Shown: positions 50,086 through 62,990 of the stretch, in pieces
Layout of the letters: each line of letters opens with the position of its first letter
How positions within the stretch are numbered: position 1 is the first letter of the stretch
Assembly: GCF_958979055.1 (NCBI RefSeq)
Contig: NC_084891.1
Coordinates: forward strand, 387,001 to 451,000
Length of the DNA: 64,000 bases
DNA from: Alnus glutinosa
Lineage: Eukaryota; Streptophyta; Magnoliopsida; Fagales; Betulaceae
Direction: 5' to 3'
Notes under the pieces: generated by a model
Told to the model about the DNA's origin: nothing
The model's database searches: none
The model's input: only the letters and a program-made list of their open reading frames with translations
Made by a program: the position numbers and the translations under genes

Positions 50086-51766
50086 TTCATAATGACCCTG
50101 AGGCATTACTGCCACTTTTTTACCATAAACATGCAGCGAAAATTGGTATAAATTTTGCTTTTTCTTTAAACTAAAGGCATTATCCATAATATTCACTAGA
50201 GCATTAAAGCATTAACATATTACATGTACATAATTACATCGATCACTAGTACTTAGACTTACAATCTTAATCAAATATCATAATCAACCAAATAATTACA
50301 TCAGTCATATCTATATGTCAGGATATTCATCTAGTTAAACCAAAACTATACAATCAAAATACCTTAGAAGCTCATGTTTATCGCTTATTTTGGTTGCTCG
50401 TCCTTTGCATCGACATTCTCTTTATTTCATAGGAAGACAAATGAGTCATTTCTCCTCTTAATAGTACTATTAGTGGGAGTAGTATTGCTGTCTTTATCTT
50501 TACAGTGTTGTGGTGTCTCATACTCAAAAGAAGTTTATTATTTTTAATATTTTTAGCATATTTATGTTTTTCGTTGCGGGTATCATCAGTTGGTGGGTTA
50601 TATAAGGTGAGGTAACGTTATAAGTTCTATCAATGGAGTATTTTATTAAAGTTCTAAACAACTTGGATGAGATTTCTTTCATTGAGTTGTGACTCATATT
50701 CCCTTTGGTGGTGAGAGTCTACCATACTTTAATGTTGGCCAGTAAAACTTTGTTCAACATAAAATTTATCCATATTTTCTTTTATTTTTCTTTTATCATG
50801 CATCAAAGAGTTTATAGTTCTCTTAAGCTGATATGATGAACTAAATTAACAATTTAATCAATACTTTAATACTTCTCTTCACGTGTAGGCTTAAACTATG
50901 TTTTAATAAGTGAGGTTCAACACGTAGATTATTAAATCACCACTTATCTCAAAAAGCTTAAGGAGATATATATGAAGAGTTAAATTTAATTATTATCTAA
51001 TCAATACTTTAACATATATCGCAAAATATACTCGATCCTGTGAGCAGCTTTGCGTATATACTCGAACTATAACGGCTCCTATTTTTAACCTAATGTATGC
51101 TACCTTCCATTGCAAAATACACAATGTGTATGTGACGAAGTTTCAAAATCTGATTTGAAGACATATATAATTACACTTTAGTCTCTTTGTTTCTGATTAG
51201 ACGCCTAATCACATTCAAACATAAAAAAGTAATGACTTCTTAACTCTCAAAAATTTCGGAAAAACATGACCCCTTGTTAAATTATCACTTTTCTTCTGTG
51301 CATATCATGATACGTTATTATTTTTATTAGTATTTTTTTTTTTAACATCTTCTCTTCCCCAACTAATAGGGCAAAAATTCACTAATCAAATAGTTAATTA
51401 ATTTGAATATTTTCGAATAAAAAAAAGTATATAACGAATGTGAAACGTCATTGCCCATGCCAAATAGACTTGGTGAATGACTTTAACCAAAAGCCGATTC
51501 ACCCGAAAACCATCGTATTGCACGAAATCACAAATTTTGTGTGTTAAGATATTGTTAATATAATATTCTTCAATAATAATAAATGAAATTTAAAATCATG
51601 ATAGTATTTATCTTGAAAATTGTCCAATAATGATGTTTAACTGAGAAAGTATAATATAACATGATAGTAATAATTAGATAACTTGGTCCTTCATGTGAGA
51701 ATAGGGTTGTATATAATATATATACATCTTGTGAATAATTTGAAAGAGATGAGTGGGAAAAGGCCT

Positions 51767-51775
51767 CTATAAAAG
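51767..51775 (+). promoter_or_regulatory. TATA box of EG45-like gene 1
   Basis: CTATAAAAG, 73 bp upstream of the chosen ATG. An upstream in-frame ATG at 51795 would lie only about 20 bp after the box, probably at or before the transcription start. This supports the start at 51840. Confidence 0.75.
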
Positions 51776-51839
51776 GGATTAAACCTTTTGTTTTATGAAA
51801 GTACTACATATCTTTAGGTATTTCAAAGGGAAAAAAAAA

Positions 51840-53004
51840 ATGGGAACAAATATTCAAGTTCTAATTGTTGTATGTACCATAATATGTTTTTGTTCAATTT
51901 CAGATGCTACCCTAGTGGAAAAGAATGGGACTGCCACCTTTTACAAAGCTCCTTACATTCGTGAGTATATATATATATATATATGCTTGTATATTGTGGG
52001 TCTCGGGTCACGGATCCTTAAGACCCATGGTCAGATTGTGGGTCTCTCTCCCACTTTTTTATTTTTTATTTTAAATTTTTTATCTAATGCAGAGGTATTA
52101 TTGTTATTTTCAATCATGTGTATCACACGTAACCCATTTCTTGTTGGATTTGACAAAAATTCTAACGGAAGGAGTTAAGTAAAAGCAGGGCTAGGTAGTT
52201 TTTAGAGTTAATCACAACTTTTTAAAGTTTGGGGGACACTAAAAATTAAATAGTAGTTTGTGAGAGTAATTAAGTGTAATTTTTCCTATATGTTTACTAT
52301 AATTAAGTTTACTTCAATTATTAGTTGTTTTTTATTGTGTCATCAATTCTTCACAAATGTATATGAGTGTGTTTAATTTAATACTTGTACTTCACCTTCT
52401 TTTATTGTATATACAGTTGGAAATTGTATATGATTGTGTTTCATATTGTAATTGTTTTTTTCTTCTTAATTTATTTCTTTTTAGTTTATAAGGATTCGCC
52501 ACTAAAGTTTAATATCCCATAATGTTAAAATATTAATTAAATGATTAAATACACATAACAACACAACTTGTACCGTTGTTGGGTTTGATTTGTATACATA
52601 AATTCAAGTTTAATTTAGATATGAAGTATAACCTAATTAAAGAATGCGTTTTAGCTACTAGTTAATTAAATTTGGTTTCTATTTTAAGAATTAAGCCCTC
52701 GAAGAATAATTTTCAATATCTTTTGCCAGCCTCTGCATGTAATGGATATCAAGATGATGGTAATTTTATAGCTGCTGCAAGTGATGAAATATGGGAGAAT
52801 AGAGGAGCATGTGGGAAATGTTACATGATAAAGTGTATTGGTGCCACAAACCTAGCACCACACCCTTGTAAGCAAGGCTACATTCTTGTTCAAATTGTCG
52901 ATTATTGTCGAGGATGTCGCGGAACCATCAATCTTTCTGAAGAAGCTTTCTTTGATATTGCTGACCCCAAAGCTGGGAGAGTTAAGATTGAATATTTTGT
53001 GTAA
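51840..53004 (+). CDS. EG45-like / plant natriuretic peptide-like protein 1 (131 aa, two exons)
   Basis: Exon 1 is 51840-51960 and exon 2 is 52730-53004, joined as ATTC/CCTCTGCATGT to give YIPSACNGY. It is a secreted single-domain double-psi beta-barrel protein of the expansin-like EG45/PNP family. The signal peptide MGTNIQVLIVVCTIICFCSISDA is followed by GTATFYKAPY, ASDEIW, CGKCYMIKC, a shortened DYCRGC, and the family signature CRGTINLSEEAFFDIAD. PNPs act outside the cell on water and ion balance. The exon ends near a possible donor (TTTTGT/GTAAGC). Splicing to an acceptor at 53096-53098 would replace the stop and add WPEKIY. In gene 3 the equivalent intron lies in the 3' UTR. Intact. Confidence 0.9.
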
Positions 53005-53099
53005 GCTAAGCTAAAGCGCTCAAAATTAACATTCTAGTGCACAAAGTATGCACGCAATATCATTCACTTGCTATTAATTTATGTTTATGATACGCAGGT

Positions 53100-55265
53100 G
53101 GCCAGAGAAGATCTACTAAGGGCAAGTTATGATGATAGTCATTGGTGGAGATACCCGGCCCGTACATCTAGCTAGAAACACTCTTATCATGTAAAGGTTA
53201 CAAATTTGATGAAACAATATATATGTGTGTGTGAGGCGTATTGATTGATGAAATGAAGGGGGCTTTTCTTTCTTTCTATAAGCAATTAAGTATGGAATGA
53301 GGGCCCTTATCCTTTAGTAATAACATCTGCAATTTATTAGTTTCTCACCATAGTCCCGTAGTGTAGGTGGCTAAACCACTTCCTTAGCCAATGAGGTGGT
53401 TTGGCCACCCCAAAGGTGATTGAACTATCTTGTACGTCAAGACAACGAGAAGAGAGGTGACATAATAAGAGCTCGACGGTAGAAAAGGTGGCGGAGGAAC
53501 ATAAGGAGAGGTGGTGGTGGGCGAGGATCAGAAATAGCTAAAAAACATATACAAATTTTTTTTTTTTTTTTTTTTTTCAACTTGGATGATGTTGTAGATT
53601 TTAGGCCGTTCATTAAAGTTATTGCACCAGTACAATACATATATATAACTATTAAAGCTATTTCACGAGATCTTGTTTTTAATGTTTTTTTTTTGCATAA
53701 ATAACACATCATTGCTTATGCGAGGGAAGAAATCAATATGTAATTTGAATTTTGATAAATACATAGTAGTCCAACAAAAATGCCCGTTTAAGAACATACG
53801 AGACAAAGATAAGTAGAGATGTGATATTTTGTCACCCAAAACACAATTATTGACTTTTTTTTTTTTAAAAAAAGACCACAAAATCAGATGCTAACATGGT
53901 TTTGTGATGTTTTAAAATAACAAAAAATGAAAAAAAGATAATAACTGTGTCAATAATTATGTCATGGAGTGTCGAAAAAATTAAGAAGGTCTAGTAAATG
54001 CAAGTACTTATGTGATATTGAAACCACATTTACATCTGGAAAATGAAAAAGAAATCTAGGATTTGAACGAAGAAATCTAGGATTTGCTCCAAAGCTTGGA
54101 CATGCATCATTTTTCTGTGACTCCTAATATATGAACATGTTCTGAGCAAATACTGTTGTGTCTCAAAAACACAATCGGGAATATTTTTTTTAATTTCCTT
54201 AAACCTTAAGTTTCACACTGGAAAATCTATTATTAGCTTAAACTATTTTTGGGTTGAATGGAGTCTTAATATGTTAATTATATGATCTCATTGAAAGAAC
54301 TTCATAAGGAATGAATCGAGCTCCCTAATATATAGTGGTATTAGAGCTGTGTTAATTAATTAAAGAAAAATGTAGTCAATGTGACGAATGAAGATTGTTT
54401 TTTAACAATGATGAGAATCATGAGATTTTTGAGTGTATATATATATATATATATATATATGAGCGAAATGGATATATATCATAGGCTTAAGGGCTTAAGG
54501 ATTTGGGTTGAGTGGTTTTCTATATGATCATGGTCTCATTAAAAAAACTGTCTAAGGAATAATAGTGAGGTTTCCAATTGAATGTCAAATTAAAGGGTGA
54601 AGATTAAGGATTTCGAGTTGAAAGTCGAATTTGCAAAGAATTGAAGTCATAATAGTTTGGTTCTATTCGACTCCTGTGAAAGAGATAATTGAATAAATTT
54701 GTTGAACAAAACAACCAGTTACAAAGATTCATGACTAGCACAACTTAACCAAAAAGTAATAGGATTGAATTGTAAAAATATATAGATATATATGTTTTCT
54801 CGATCGTATACAATCAGGGATCGATACCCATATATGTGCGGTAGGTGAAGAATATGATTTGATATTATATTTTTACAAAATACTCTTGAAATCTATCATC
54901 CACTTTGATAGAAGGTTATTTATTTTGCCTTCGTATTTGGAAGTGCATCTTTGACGAATGTCGACGCTATAATTTAATCTTAGGAGGTTGAGTATCAAGA
55001 AACCCAATCGCACTAAATTGAACACTCCAAGTGGCACAAAATCAATCTTTATAAAAACAACGTTCTTGCGTGATTCTATAACTTTGTGAGATTTTCTTTC
55101 ATCTAATTTTATTCGATCTCTTGCATTCTATTTATCTTATTGTTAATTTTCTGTTTAATGTTATATTTATATAGTATCACCAAGAATTTTTTGGACAGTC
55201 AAAATAATTTTACAACACTAAATATTTTACCTAGCTAACTTGGGATACTCGTAACTATATTCAAC
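53100..55265. other. 3' flank of EG45-like gene 1 and repeat DNA
   Basis: A GTGG/CCACC-rich fold-back fragment lies at 53360-53425, related to the patches at 2690 and 30740. Poly-T runs occur at 53555-53577 and elsewhere. The direct-repeat block 54110-54790 matches 48780-49440. From 54790 to 55265 nothing is recognised. Confidence 0.5.
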
Positions 55266-56368
55266 GGACAACACTAGGCGCTTCATCCCTCTCATGGAAT
55301 GCGAATATAACAAAGTGGCATCTACTCACCCAAAAATTCAAAAATAAAAAATAAAAAATAAAAAATTCTGACTTGAAAAACCTTAACAGCTAACTACCAA
55401 TTAGTAATATAGTTCAATTACGATTTACAGGAAAGAAAAAAAAACAGAGATAATGATGTAGGACGGAATTTATTCATATTTTTTGTGAAAACGAAAAATA
55501 GGAAAATGTCAAAAATAATATTGGAGCAGTGCCGTTTGATTAAAATTTTAGTTGTTCTCAAATAATAGAAGCACAAAAGGAAAGACTTGATCATCAAACC
55601 GGGATTTTATTTCATTTTATTCTTATTTACAATTAAGATTTTGTTTCATTTAATTTTCTTACTAAGACTATATTTGCTTTATTTATTTCCTTTTTTTATT
55701 TATTTATTAGGATTATGTTTACTTTCACGGCTATGAATATGTTTTATTTCTCTACAAATATTTCATTTCTTTATTGGGATTATGTTTACTTTCACTACTA
55801 GGAACGTGTTTACTTTCTCTAAAAGTATTTTTTTTTATTATTTATAGGTGAGTTTGCAATATAATAAAAAAAACCCATTAAATTATTAATCAAATTAGAA
55901 AATTCTCTCAAAAACTTTGTGGAGTTTATTGTCCCATGCGCGCCCAAGGGACATGGTCAATGATTTTAAAAAGAAATTGCTTCACCGAGAAGCCTTGCAC
56001 TGATTTTGAGTTTTGTTATGTTATTTATATAATATTAATTCTTCAATAACAATAACCCCATTCTTATCCCTTCAATAAAATAAAATAAATAAATAACCCC
56101 ATTCTTATACCAAAGGTTTCTGATTGAAGTATATATAGCATAACATGATGGTTTTGGATAACCCTTGGTATAAGAATAGGGCTATAAACCAATAATTGGA
56201 TGAAGGTCTATATATTACATATGTATATGGTCATTACATGTTAATATGTCTCTTTAAAATTAATGGAGTAAACCTTTTGCTTTGCACCACAAAGGAGTTT
56301 CATTATAGCTAGCTATATATATATATATATATTTATCCTTAAGCATTTCTAAGGGAAAAATTTAAAGA

Positions 56369-56484
56369 ATGGGAATATTAATTAAATGCTCAAGTTCTGC
56401 TTACCTTTGGCACAATCATATGTTTTGCCTCAACTTCATATACTTACCAAGGGACTGCCAGCTTCTACGAGCCTCCTTACGTTC
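56369..56484 (+). pseudogene. EG45-like gene 2, exon 1 only (broken)
   Basis: Matches exon 1 of the gene at 59240 closely but carries a 4-bp ATTA-type gain after the sixth codon. The signal-peptide frame is lost from there on. The donor GTGAGTACG is kept. The next sequence matching the gene-3 intron runs to about 57235 and stops just before the place where exon 2 should begin. LTR-derived sequence follows instead. The TATA box is also altered (CTCTTTAAAA at 56250-56259, against CTCTATAAAA in gene 3). This is a dead duplicate, with breaks in promoter, frame and gene content. Confidence 0.9.
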
Positions 56485-56508
56485 GTGAGTACGTATAACA
56501 ATGAATTA

Positions 56509-56543
<35 letters not shown>

Positions 56544-56778
56544 TATTACAGGGTTAAATAGTAGTAAAAAGATCTATGTATAGCTTTCTGGAAAATTCAG
56601 GTATACGTTTTTTTCACACAAAAAGTGAGAACAAAATCAGTTTGTGAAAGTCAAAATGTTTAGCTTTAATTTTTGTCTAAAATGTTGCTAAATAATTTTT
56701 TTCCAAAAGAAAGGAGAATTATAAGAGAAAGAGGAACAATAACTGGGGGGGAGGTTCTGTATATGTATGTGTCATAAA

Positions 56779-56807
56779 CTCCCCCTCCCCCTCCCCCTCC
56801 CCCCTCC
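56779..56807 (-). other. G-quadruplex-capable tract
   Basis: The plus strand has four runs of five or more C separated by single T. On the minus strand this is (G5-6 A)n, a strong G-quadruplex pattern. It is missing from the equivalent intron of gene 3 (around 59500-59560), so it is a unit-1-specific insertion or expansion. A short GGAG / CTCC-type inverted flank sits beside it (56746-56755). Confidence 0.75.
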
Positions 56808-57235
56808 GGAGTTTATCAAATTATTTCATTTATATTCACGATGATCCAGGATCAATATCAAATGAGACTTGATATATAAAGGTATAAATTAAAGGAAGGG
56901 TTAAGGTTGAAGGCATATAGAAATAGTTTTTTTTTTTTGGCTAAGACCTTGTTAAATTACATACCAATTGTCTCAAAAGCTTAACTTTATCTAACATACC
57001 CTCTCTTCATGTGTAGGGATGTTGAAATGGGACTATGTAAGACATTTGTTCAAATACCATGTTAAATTACCATTTATTTTAATAGTTTTCATTAGTTGAT
57101 AAAAAAATAGTAGTAAATTTAACCATTTGTTTAATCATCTAATATAACCTCAAGTATATATTTTAATTAGCCAGCTACTAGTTAAAACTGAGTCCTAACT
57201 CCTAATTATACAAAAACTAAATCCCCGAAGTAATT

Positions 57236-58160
57236 TAATCAAAAGTACAAATAATAATATAGTGATCCTATCAAGTAACCATACCACTATAACAAGAATC
57301 TATCAAAATCCGAACTTAAATTGAAAACTTACTACCCTAGTCAAAATCAATATCATTTCCTATCTACAAAAGTCTACAATATGAGCTCTGATACCAAACT
57401 TGTAATACCCCAACACCCAATAATCTACGTAGAAGCGTACTTTCTATTTCCAATATCCTCAAATGGATCTTTCACAATAATTTTCACAGGTTAATTAGAG
57501 CATCTATAATTAATCTTCAAGCATCAATCAATATTATCCAAAGATCATTTAATCTTAATACTCCCAAATAAAGTTTAAACATCTCTAGTATCTCACATAA
57601 GTTCCATAATTAAGCCACTTCAATATATTTACTCTATACATATTTTTGAAAAGTTGACAAAACATACATCAAGCCTATACATCAAAAATCACATCGGATT
57701 TTTCCAACTAACTAGTCACCAAAAATCTCTCCAAGATATGCAACCTTTAGCTAATTAAGCTCCAAGATCCTCAAATTTCCCCGGTATCGATACTATTAAG
57801 AGTCTTTGCTATCTCTGAAAAATGTAAATCAAATATAATGTGCAACCTCAGTGAGTAGAAATAATTAATCAAGGGAGTGATGTCGAGCCGTTTACTAGTT
57901 GGATTTATGCACAAAACTTAATAAACAATTATCAATATTTTCAAAACAAGATATGAAATATTTCATTTGTAGCATTCAATAACTATGAGAATAATTTATG
58001 CACATGAGTAACCATTTTTACTGTGAGCAATAAAATAATGCAAATAATTCAGAAAATTTATTAAAACCATCTCTCAAATGTCATAAACTCGTTGTTAATT
58101 ACTATTTACATGATTTATTCAAAAAATTTCATTTACTTTGAGAATCAATGACAATAAGAC
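57236..58160 (-). mobile_element. Fossil LTR element fragment in unit 1
   Basis: The LTR part begins at 57401 (TGTAATACCCC) and runs right. To its left, the complement of TGGTATCAGAGCTC (57383-57396) is a tRNA-Met-type primer-binding site, so the element reads on the minus strand and 57236-57382 is internal remnant. It is cut at the unit junction and is broken. It shares its sequence with 60808-62090. Confidence 0.75.
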
Positions 58161-59150
58161 AACACTGGGAGCTTCATCACTCTCATGGAATGCAAATATA
58201 ACAAAGTGGCATCTACTCACCCAAAAATTAAAAAGAAAAAAAAATAAAAAATTGTGACTTGAAAAATATTGTGCTACCTTAACAAGCAACTATCAATTAG
58301 TAATATAGTTCAATTACGATTTACAGGAAAAAAAAAAAAAAAAAAATAGAGATATTGATGTAAGGCAGAATTTATTCATATTTTTGGTGAAAACGAAATA
58401 TAGGAAAATGTCAAAAATAATATTGGAGCAGCGCCGTTTGGTTAGAATTTTACATATTCTCGGAGAATAGAAGTACAAAAGGAAAGACTTGATCATTAAG
58501 CCGAAATTTTATTTTATTTTTTTCTTATTTACAATTAAGATTTTATTTTATTTCTTTACTAGGACTAGATTTGCTTTATTTATTTGCTTTTTTTTTTTTT
58601 TTTTTTCTTTACTAAGATTATGTTTACTTTCACTGCTAGAAATATGTTTTCTTTCTCTACAAATATTTCATTTTCTTATTGGGATTATGTTTACTTTCAT
58701 TACTAGAAATATGTTTACTTTTTCTACAAGTATTTTTCTAATATTTATAGGTGAGTTTGCAATGTAATAAAAAAACCCATTAAATTATTTATCAAATCAA
58801 AGAATTCTCTCAAAAAATCTGTGGAGTTTATTGTCCCATGCGCGTCGAAGGGACATGGTCAATGATTTTAAAAAGAAATTGCTTCACCGAGAAGCCATGC
58901 ACTGATTTTGAGTTTTGTTATGTTATTTATATAATATTAATTCTTCAATAACAATAACCCCATTCTTATCCCTTCAATAAAATAAAATAAATAAATAACC
59001 CCATTCTTATACCAAAGGTTTCTGATTGAGGAAGTATAGCATAACATGATGGTTTGGGATAACCCTTGGTATAAGAATAGGGCTATAAACCGATAATTGG
59101 ATGAAGGTCTATATGTTACATATGAATATGGTCATTACATGTTAATATGT

Positions 59151-59160
59151 CTCTATAAAA
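59151..59160 (+). promoter_or_regulatory. TATA box of EG45-like gene 3
   Basis: CTCTATAAAA, about 84 bp upstream of the ATG. It is positioned as in gene 1. The matching site in the broken gene 2 is changed. Confidence 0.7.
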
Positions 59161-59239
59161 TGGAGTAAACCTATCACAAAGGAGTTTCATTATAACTGGC
59201 TATATATATTTATCCTCAAGCATTTCTAAGGGAAAAAGA

Positions 59240-59383
59240 ATGGGAATATTAAATGCTCAAGTTCTGTGTATCTTTGGCACCATCATATGTTTTGCTTCAA
59301 CTTCATATACTTACCAAGGGACGGCCAGCTTCTACAAGCCTCCTTACGTTCGTGAGTACATATAACTATGAATTGTGTGTGTG

Positions 59384-59414
<31 letters not shown>

Positions 59415-60174
59415 TTATTTATTTATTTATTAAAGGGTTAAATAGTTGTAAAAAGATCTGTATATAGCTTTCTGGAAAATTCAGGTATATATACGTTTTT
59501 TTCACACAAAAAGTCATGAGAACAAATTCAGTTTGTAATAGTCAATATGAATATCAAATGAGACTTGATAAAGGAATTAAGGGTTATATAAGCTTTTGAA
59601 GGCATATGGAAATAGTTTTTCTTTGCTAAGACCTTGTTAAATTATATACCAATTGTCTCGAAAGCTTAAGTTTATAAAAAATTGTGACTTTAATCATTCA
59701 TTTTATATTCTAACGTACACTCGATCTCCTCATGTGTGGGGATGTTGAAATGAGACTAAGAGGTTTATTCAAATACCATGTTAAATGATCACTATTTATT
59801 TAAAAAGTTTTAGTCGATAAAAAAAATAGTCAAAACTGAGTCCTAATTATACAAAAACTAAAACCCCGAAGTAATTTCAATCTCTTTTGCCAGCCTCTGC
59901 ATGTGACGGATATAGAGATGATGGTAGTTTTATAGCCGGAGCAAGTGATGCTTTATGGAAAAATGGGGCAGCATGTGGGAAAGTTTACTTGGTGTACTGT
60001 ACTGGTGCCACAAACCAAGCACCACAACCTTGTACGGATGCCGCTGTTGTGGTCAGAATTGTTGATTATTGTCCACAGGGATGCCGGGGAACCATTAATC
60101 TTTCAGAAGATGCTTTCTCTGTGATTGCTAATCTCAGTGCTGGAGTAATTAAGGTTGAGTACTTTGAAGAGTAA
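59240..60174 (+). CDS. EG45-like / plant natriuretic peptide-like protein 3 (130 aa, two exons)
   Basis: Exon 1 is 59240-59351 and exon 2 is 59894-60174, joined as GTTC/CCTCTGCATGT. The signal peptide MGILNAQVLCIFGTIICFAS is followed by the EG45/PNP domain: GTASFYKPPYVPSACDGY, GASDALWKNGAACGK, CTGATNQAPQPC, IVDYCPQGCRGTINLSEDAF and IKVEYFEE at the end. All expected cysteines are present, including the DYCPxGC spacing that gene 1 has shortened. It is predicted to be secreted and to act in water/ion homeostasis or stress signalling, as in other PNP-like proteins. A GTAAGT donor right after the stop and an acceptor at about 60316 suggest an intron in the 3' UTR. Intact. Confidence 0.92.
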
Positions 60175-60756
60175 TAAACAAAGTAAGTTATGCTAAAATT
60201 AAGTAAGTTATGCTCAAAATTAACACCCTCAGACATGACGTGCATATATAGAAGATATATATATTGTAGACATGCAACGTTATTCACTGTCTGGTTAATT
60301 ATATATGTTATACAGGTGGAAGAATTGAGAAGGTCTAGTAAGGGCAAGTTATGATGATACTGAAATCACGATGGCTCATTTTCTAGCCTTTGAGCCAAGA
60401 AGCTTCGGCTAATTTTCAGCATTTTTTTTCTCTCTTTTATGCGTTCTACAACTTCTACTGGTTGGAATATGGGACTAGCTAAATATGTTAGGCACTTTTT
60501 TGCTTTTAAAGGCTTTGTAAATAATTAATGTTAGAAAATATATATATTTTTATCCTACAATTATCTTACAATGTGAATGTAGTGGTCCTAACTAACCTTT
60601 GAATATTTATTTTTTAATGATTGATGATCTAAAGGTTGATTGAGACTACCTTATTAACACTGTAAGATAATTATGAGATAAAAATATGGCTTATAGAATT
60701 ACTTATTTACACTATATATTAAACCTTATGTACTGTTTATGAACGAACATAATTGT

Positions 60757-62484
60757 TCCTATCTACAAAAGTCTATAGAATCTTAACATGAGCTTTGATA
60801 CCAAACTTGTAACACCCCAACCCAAAAATCTACTTAGAAGCGTACTTTTTATTTCTAATATCCTCAAATGGATCGATCACAATAATTTCCACAGGTTAAC
60901 CAGGGCATTTATAATCTTCAAGCACCAATCAATATTATCCAAAGATCGTTTAATCTGGATTCTAGCTCCCAAATAAAATTTAATCATCTCTATTATCTCA
61001 CATAAGTTTCATAAGCCACTTCAACATATTTATTACATTATTACATATTTTTGAAAAGTTGACAAAACATACACCAAACCTATACATAAAAAATAAATCA
61101 CATAGGTTTTTTCCAATTAACTAGTCACCAAAAATCTTTTCAAGATATGCAACGTTTTGCTAAGCTCTAGGATCCTCAAATTTCTCCGGTATCGATACTA
61201 TTAAGAGTCTTTGCTATCTCTGAAAAATGCAAATAAAAATATAATGAGTAACCTCAGTAAATAGAAATAATTAATCAAGGGAGTGATGTCGAGCCGTTTA
61301 CCAATTGGAATTATGCATAAAACTTAATAAAACAATTATCAATATTTTCAAAATAAGACATGAAATATTTCATTTGTAACATTCAATTACTATGAGAATA
61401 ATTTATGCACATGAGTAACCATTTTTACTGTGAGCAATAAAATAATGCAAATAATTCAAATCTATTAAAACCATCTCCCAAATGTCATACACTCGTTGTC
61501 AAACGTTTTTATCCTATTTGACTGGCTTGTGCGGTTCCCATATTGGGACTAAAACCTCTTCTCGGGCAAGAAGAAATGACCCTCTTTGGAGTCTCTAGCC
61601 ATGAGATTGCTCATATAATTTGTGAGAAATTCATCTATGACCGATTACTATGTTGCATCTTCCTCTAAATCACACATAGTTGCACGATCCCAAAATTTAG
61701 GACCTAAACACTCGACAGTCAACGTGCATCCTCATACAAGAATTAGCTTCGATACCGAGCTTATAAATTTTACTATGCCATAGGGAGTTTTCAGATCATA
61801 ATCAAAGTGCTTACAGATAGCTGAATCATTCCGAAAATTATACATAAAGTGCCAATTTTCATTTTCTGAAAACAAAATGTCATATCTTATCATAAAATTC
61901 TCATCTATCACATTGGTAATCCAACGCTTTTCCAGATCAATCAATTCAAATTCGCATTTATAAAATTTCACAATGGCACCACTATATCAAATATAATATT
62001 ATGTATATTGAGTATTAAAATAAAGCTTGACTCACTATTTGCATGATTTATTAAAAATTTCTCATTTATTTTGAGAATCAATGACAATAAGACATATATG
62101 CACATGTATATACAGCAAAATACATTTTATTTTGAAAATCTTTCTTTTGGGCATATTATTTTCATAAAATCCTTAATTAATCAGTTCTACTTACCTTAAT
62201 TTCCTGTACCACTACCACGAGGATTTACTACACCTCAGCGTATGCCACTTGTTTCTAAAAATAAAATAATTAATTATCAATACCTAAAATAAAAAATACA
62301 TATTATTTAAGTTATAAATTCATAAAAGCCTATTTTTTTTCTTTCACTTTTATCTTTTATCTCTCACATTTTCCAAATTTTGTCTTTTTCTTACATTTGT
62401 CCTTTTTCTTTTTTTATTCACGTCTGTACGTGATTTTTTTTTTTTTTTTTTTCCTTTCTTTCTCTTCTTTTTCTTCTTTTCTTT

Positions 62485-62520
<36 letters not shown>

Positions 62521-62946
62521 CCGAACCAGACTAGCTCCCCCTCTCTTCCCTCTCTCATTTTTTTTTTCGATCTCTTTCTCTTTTCCTTTCTTTCTCTATC
62601 TCTTCTTTCTGCTCTCTCACGCCCTAATTAGCAACTCAAGATCAATCTCAACAGAAACTCTACCTTAGTACACCGAAATCAAACCCCAATAAAAAATTCA
62701 GACACCCATCTTTTCTCCATAATCAAAGACACTATCAAACTACAATTTAATTCTTTCCAAACCACTAAAATCATCAAATAAATTAAAGACAATAAAATTT
62801 TCCCTTTGAAGAAGAAATTTCTACCTCCACTGGTTCTCCTCTCTCTCTATTCCTTCCTTATTTTCTCTTCCCCTCATTAATTTCCTTCTTTTTATCATTT
62901 TTCTCTTTCTTTTTCTCCTTCTCTCCTCTCCCACACGTTCTGCCTT

Positions 62947-62990
<44 letters not shown>

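Larger units (their letters stand above)
48520..51766. other. Intergenic region between COX6B and the first EG45-like gene
   Basis: Contains a tandem echo of the COX6B 3' flank: CTAATATATGAA...GAGCAGATAC occurs near 48520 and 48805. A block at 48780-49440 is repeated at 54110-54790, and an EG45-like promoter remnant lies at 49480-49990. (TA)n at 50010-50067 runs into (TG)n. No coding sequence is supported. Confidence 0.5.
55270..62090. repeat. Tandem duplication of an EG45-like gene unit, junction at about 58160
   Basis: Unit 1 (about 55270-58160) and unit 2 (about 58163-62090) match from AACACT...GCTTCATC...CTCTCATGGAATGC through the promoter, exon 1, intron and the LTR-derived part. Unit 1 lacks the stretch holding exon 2. 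At the junction, LTR sequence ending in GACAATAAGAC runs directly into the left end of the next unit. Confidence 0.8.

Noticed and set aside
51795-52178. 127-codon open frame over EG45-like exon 1
   Set aside because: It reads through the intron donor at 51961 and starts too close to the TATA box; the two-exon model matches the family.
55560-55860. Possible Copia LTR (repeated GGATTATGTTTACTTTC units, also at 58490-58750)
   Set aside because: There are only internal repeats of about 70 bp; no paired ends or target duplication could be placed.
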